DNA of 45,685 nucleotides from Planctomycetota bacterium (GTDB taxonomy: Bacteria > Planctomycetota > Planctomycetia > Planctomycetales > Planctomycetaceae), in contig JAJRVU010000145.1 of the NCBI GenBank assembly GCA_024277145.1, forward strand, positions 1-45,685, given 5' to 3'. The notes under the pieces were generated by a model. That model was not told the origin of the DNA and did no database searches. It saw only the letters and a list, made by a program, of their open reading frames with translations. Positions 43,456-45,685 of this stretch are shown here, in pieces (position 1 is the first letter of the stretch; every line of letters starts with the position of its first letter). The position numbers were made by a program, and so were the translations under genes.

Positions 43456-44205
43456 ATGGATGATTCGGCAGATAAAAACGGTACACAACCTGTTACGTTG
43501 CGCAGTATTGTCAACGAGAACGACACCAAATGGGGCAGGGTGTTTGAACTGTTCATCCAGTTTCTGATTGTTGTTTCCCTGGTGACATTTTCTATTGAAA
43601 CACTCCCTGATTTATCAGACTCTGCCCAAATGTGGCTTCGCTACATCGAAATTGTGACGGTCATCTTTTTCACATTGGAATACCTTCTTCGTCTATTTCT
43701 GGCAGAAAAAAAACCGAAATTTGTTTTCAGCTTCTTTGGCATTATTGATCTGCTCGCCATCCTGCCGTTTTATATTACCACTTTCTTCTTATCAACCAGT
43801 CTGGATCTCCGTTCGGTTCGCGCGTTTCGGATGTTACGTCTTTTTCGAGCTTTTAAAATTATCCGTTACAGTAAAGCGATCAGCCGATTTCACCATGCCC
43901 TATTGATTGCCCGTGAAGAAATCATCCTGTTCCTGATTGTCACCATTATGTTGATCTACTTTTCAGCAGTTGGAATCTACTATTTTGAACATGACGTACA
44001 GCCTGAAAAATTCAAATCGGTCTTCCATAGTCTCTGGTGGTCTGTTTCTACTTTAACGACTGTTGGCTATGGCGATATTTACCCCGTCACCATTGGCGGG
44101 AAGATTTTCACATTCGGAATTCTTCTCATTGGTTTAGGAATTATTTCCGTACCTGCTGGACTGGTATCGTCTGCACTTTCCAAAGCAAGAGAAATGGACG
44201 ATTGA
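43456..44205 (+). CDS. Voltage-gated-type potassium channel
   Basis: The 249-aa protein has six membrane helices. The S4 helix carries regularly spaced arginines (RSVRAFRMLRLFRAFKIIRY), and the pore has the potassium selectivity filter TTVGYGD in WWSVSTLTTVGYGDIYPVT. The layout equals a single bacterial Kv-type subunit that assembles as a tetramer. No C-terminal RCK or cyclic-nucleotide domain is present; the C-terminus is short (SSALSKAREMDD). The gene lies 36 nt downstream of hflX and may share its transcript, though a functional link is not obvious. Confidence 0.93.
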   Translation: MDDSADKNGTQPVTLRSIVNENDTKWGRVFELFIQFLIVVSLVTFSIETLPDLSDSAQMWLRYIEIVTVIFFTLEYLLRLFLAEKKPKFVFSFFGIIDLLAILPFYITTFFLSTSLDLRSVRAFRMLRLFRAFKIIRYSKAISRFHHALLIAREEIILFLIVTIMLIYFSAVGIYYFEHDVQPEKFKSVFHSLWWSVSTLTTVGYGDIYPVTIGGKIFTFGILLIGLGIISVPAGLVSSALSKAREMDD

Positions 44206-44294
44206 AAATATTCGGATATTTTATTGAAACAGCATGCTAATAGTAATACGATAGCTTTGAAAATCACGTTGAATATAAAATTTAAGGAATCAAT

Positions 44295-45470
44295 ATGCTA
44301 TCCGAAGGATCAACCACTAAATGTAATTATTTTTTTGAATATTTTATTCAAGTTGTCCACCGAAGGTTACGTCTCTTTTTGTCAATAATCCTTATGTTTT
44401 TGTACCTAAGTTTTGTGGGTTCATGCACTTTTACTTATGCACAACAAACTACTCCACAGCAGTCAGATAAGGCCTCGCAAGAAATTAAACGACTCGAATC
44501 CATCTGGGCAGAATGGTTTTCAAAAATGGAATCCATTGAGGTGGAAGGATATCGATTTATTGGAGGAGCCTCTCATAAAAATGAAAAATTATCACGAGAT
44601 AATTTATTGAATATTATTAACCAAGGTATTATTCCATTGGTTAGCAAGACGTCTGGCGACATATCGTTTGATGCTTTGGACTCTGTAACAAATCAAGTGT
44701 TCTGCAAAACGAAATCTCAAATTGGTCAGCCGTACGGGAACTGGCGGAAATTTACTTTTCTGGAACATTCTGGTGCAGTTCGATTAGATGAGGATATCTC
44801 AGGTAGAGTTTTCACAGCACTGAGAAGTGATGGTATTGAAGTACAATACGGGTCGGGATTGAGTCAAGCCAGTGTCTATGGAACATATTCTGGATTGAGA
44901 ATCCCAAAAATAAAAACCTTTCTTTTTAAAGGGCATGTTCCAAATACTGGTACCCAACATTGGCTGCTTGATAAAAGTGATCCTAATAAATCACAGTTGC
45001 ACATGTTTGAATTCCCTAAAACAAAAACGGGGAGATCCATATTATGCGACTATAATTCTACAAACGGACTTGTACATTATCTTGCAATGAAAATGACAAA
45101 AAGTAATTTTATTACTGAGCGATTTCAGAACCAAAACGCTGAAACTCCTTCGGAAATTCCATTTCCACGCTTCTTTGCAGAAATAAAATACACACGTCCA
45201 AAAGATGGCAGTCTGGCGAAACCCTTCTTGGTCTCTATTTATGTTATTAATCGAATTGTAATCAATGGTGATTATGAACCTGATCGATTTAAACTGAGAG
45301 TGCCCGCAGGAATTAACGTTGTCAAGTTTTCGCAAGGGAGAAACCATTTACCTCCATCCCGGGGAGGCAGCCGGCCTCAGATGGAAAAAACCACAACAGT
45401 TGTTGAGGATGTGGCCGCTTTTTCTCAACGGGCTGAGTTTGGACGCCGAAAAAAACCTGCCCGAAAATAA
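44295..45470 (+). CDS. Secreted or anchored protein of unknown function, 391 aa
   Basis: A hydrophobic segment near residues 22-45 (RLFLSIILMFLYLSFVGSC, followed by YAQQ) acts as signal or anchor; the lead of about 20 residues before it is unusual and the real start may be later. The body has an early helix (IKRLESIWAEWFSKMESIEV) and then beta strands, somewhat like LolA-type lipoprotein carriers, a comparison that is weak. AAGGA lies just before the ATG. The C-terminus is basic and Pro/Arg-rich (SRGGSRPQMEKTT, FGRRKKPARK). I cannot assign a family. Confidence 0.75.
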   Translation: MLSEGSTTKCNYFFEYFIQVVHRRLRLFLSIILMFLYLSFVGSCTFTYAQQTTPQQSDKASQEIKRLESIWAEWFSKMESIEVEGYRFIGGASHKNEKLSRDNLLNIINQGIIPLVSKTSGDISFDALDSVTNQVFCKTKSQIGQPYGNWRKFTFLEHSGAVRLDEDISGRVFTALRSDGIEVQYGSGLSQASVYGTYSGLRIPKIKTFLFKGHVPNTGTQHWLLDKSDPNKSQLHMFEFPKTKTGRSILCDYNSTNGLVHYLAMKMTKSNFITERFQNQNAETPSEIPFPRFFAEIKYTRPKDGSLAKPFLVSIYVINRIVINGDYEPDRFKLRVPAGINVVKFSQGRNHLPPSRGGSRPQMEKTTTVVEDVAAFSQRAEFGRRKKPARK

Positions 45471-45487
45471 TGCTCAATATAGAATAA

Positions 45488-45523
45488 GAAAAGACCCATG
45501 AATATTCATGAGCCTCTCTTTTT
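45488..45523. terminator. Bidirectional terminator after the 391-aa gene
   Basis: CATGAATATTCATG is a perfect palindrome, and the outer AAAAGA and TCTTTTT also pair. T runs exist on both strands, so it can serve both the plus-strand gene and a possible minus-strand gene on the right. Confidence 0.65.
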
Positions 45524-45551
45524 AGTTGTTTTATTTTGTCGAAAACGACCC

Positions 45552-45685
45552 TTAAATAGTCGTCCCTGATAAATCTCTTTTAATCTTTGATTTCAGGGTT
45601 TTCATATGAGGATTGCTCGGTAAAATTTGCAAGGTTCCTATTTGAATCATTCCAAAACCTTGCAAATTCTTCTCGAAAGTTGATC
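45552..45685 (-). CDS. Possible C-terminal end of a minus-strand gene cut by the right edge
   Basis: A minus-strand frame is open from the right edge to a TAA at 45552-45554 and reads about 43 residues, including GFGMIQIGTLQILPSNPHM and KTLKSKIKRDLSGTTI. The convergent terminator just beyond supports a gene ending here. Another minus-strand frame is also open from the edge but ends sooner. A perfect 13-bp inverted repeat (45624-45636 and 45656-45668) lies inside, which is unusual for coding DNA. The product is not recognised. Confidence 0.35.
   Translation of the reverse strand, partial: STFEKNLQGFGMIQIGTLQILPSNPHMKTLKSKIKRDLSGTTI

Overview
The window looks like chromosomal DNA of a planctomycete (order Planctomycetales or close), with a base composition leaning to A+T. 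The evidence is a gene set typical of that group: a secreted VCBS/FG-GAP repeat protein ending in a GWGHINFD-type domain, a PQQ-like beta-propeller protein, small secreted Cys-rich and Gln/Pro-rich proteins, a Gfo/Idh/MocA oxidoreductase beside a XylR-type regulator, an unusual Nramp-related transporter, a MoxR-type ATPase and a second-type gyrase/topoisomerase IV pair. The genus cannot be fixed from the sequence alone.

Layout. 1-4.4 kb: a VCBS protein cut by the left edge, a sugar-type oxidoreductase, and a divergent regulator that probably controls it. 4.6-7.5 kb: a compact cytochrome bc operon (small membrane peptide, Rieske protein, cytochrome b fused to a two-haem cytochrome c) behind a good sigma-70 promoter. 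7.6 kb: the signal recognition particle RNA on the minus strand. 7.8-11.5 kb: MATE exporter, HIT protein and Nramp-like transporter, all minus strand. 11.8-15.1 kb: a tightly overlapping eight-gene cassette, richer in G+C than its flanks and phage-like in style, with small membrane proteins, a lipoprotein, a papain-like protein, a 51-residue Cys/Asp peptide and a thioredoxin-like protein. This is the best candidate for an undescribed system. 15.1-18.0 kb: an unrecognised 622-aa protein with a MoxR ATPase. 18.2-23.5 kb: an NCS2-type permease, a PH-like protein, a probable nuclease gene broken by a frameshift, and RtcB. 24.1-27.9 kb: a two-gene pyruvate:ferredoxin oxidoreductase. 28.1-30.5 kb: a leucine-rich repeat protein and a PQQ propeller protein, set in repeat-rich spacers. 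31.0-33.4 kb: three secreted low-complexity proteins. 34.0-38.5 kb: type IIA topoisomerase subunits A and B, the A subunit with a long lysine-rich tail. 38.6-45.7 kb: a conserved hypothetical, a transglutaminase-like protein, a candidate non-coding RNA, HflX, a voltage-gated-type potassium channel, a secreted protein of unknown role, and the possible end of another minus-strand gene.

Two 90-bp TA-flanked inverted-repeat elements (1776-1865 and 31776-31865, opposite orientation, 82 of 90 positions equal) are the clearest mobile DNA. No tRNA, rRNA, CRISPR array, integrase or full-length insertion sequence was found. All assignments come from reading the sequence and from memory of protein families; no database search was run.
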